From assembly GCA_021845325.1 (NCBI GenBank), contig JAKBRR010000153.1:1-5212 (forward strand): 5,212 bases of DNA. The letters are read 5' to 3'. Source of the DNA: Thermoplasmata archaeon. Lineage in GTDB: Archaea; Thermoplasmatota; Thermoplasmata; Thermoplasmatales; Thermoplasmataceae. The notes beneath the pieces were generated by a model. It searched no databases. It was not told where the DNA came from and was given only the letters and a program-made list of their open reading frames with translations. This document shows, one piece after another, positions 5,173 through 5,212 of this stretch. A program made the position numbers and the translations under genes. Position 1 is the first letter of the stretch. The number at the start of each line of letters is the position of its first letter.

Positions 5173-5185
5173 TTGTATAAAAGAA
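5173..5185 (-). promoter_or_regulatory. Likely promoter of the SHOCT gene pair
   Basis: On the minus strand TTTCTTTTATACAA contains a box A (CTTTTATA, plus 5176-5183) placing a start site near 5153, about 10 nt before the TTG at 5143. A second AT-rich box, ATTTAAAT (5163-5170), would instead place it near 5140. No Shine-Dalgarno is visible, as expected for short-leader archaeal mRNAs. Confidence 0.4.
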
Positions 5186-5212
5186 ATTGCCTGTTATCCA
5201 AAAAATACATAC

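Noticed and set aside
1..5212. CRISPR array, insertion sequence, tRNA or rRNA
   Set aside because: No regularly spaced repeats, transposase-like protein, terminal inverted repeats, cloverleaf or rRNA-like segments were seen on either strand.

Overview
The window looks like chromosome from an archaeon, most plausibly a member of the Thermoplasmatales or a relative (Thermoplasma, Ferroplasma, Picrophilus or Cuniculiplasma type). This is inferred from several things. The DNA is AT-rich, and arginine (AGA/AGG) and isoleucine (ATA) codon choice is archaeal-like. Promoters are TATA boxes about 25-35 nt ahead of start codons, giving leaderless or nearly leaderless mRNAs. Strong Shine-Dalgarno sequences are absent at first genes. 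The GH31 alpha-glucosidase is of the Sulfolobus MalA/Thermoplasma type. Genus and species cannot be fixed from the sequence alone.

Layout. Bases 2-391 (+) are the 3' end of an acyl-CoA synthetase of the ANL (AMP-forming) superfamily, cut by the window edge. Bases 392-650 have no convincing gene. They hold a perfect 16-bp palindrome, a stem-loop with a T-rich tail (likely terminator), and two TATA-like regions. Next is a two-gene (+) operon: a PadR-family regulator (651-1154) and, 4 nt later, a four-helix membrane protein resembling the CopD/HemJ group (1159-1665). The membrane gene overlaps tail-to-tail by 7 bp with a complete GH31 alpha-glucosidase on the minus strand (1659-3590). Upstream of the glucosidase is a 200-bp intergenic region with a leaderless promoter, a second TATA box facing the other way, and a repeated GGACATGTT element beside each TATA box. 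The rest (3791-5143, minus) holds two tandem paralogous membrane proteins, each with three predicted transmembrane helices and two C-terminal SHOCT repeats.

How the genes fit together. The window joins several small, apparently independent units: fatty-acid activation, a regulator/membrane-protein pair, cytosolic maltooligosaccharide breakdown, and a SHOCT-protein pair of unknown function. No mobile element, CRISPR array, rRNA or tRNA was seen. The parts least explained by known biology are the SHOCT pair, the repeat-bearing region upstream of the glucosidase, and the regulator/membrane-protein operon.
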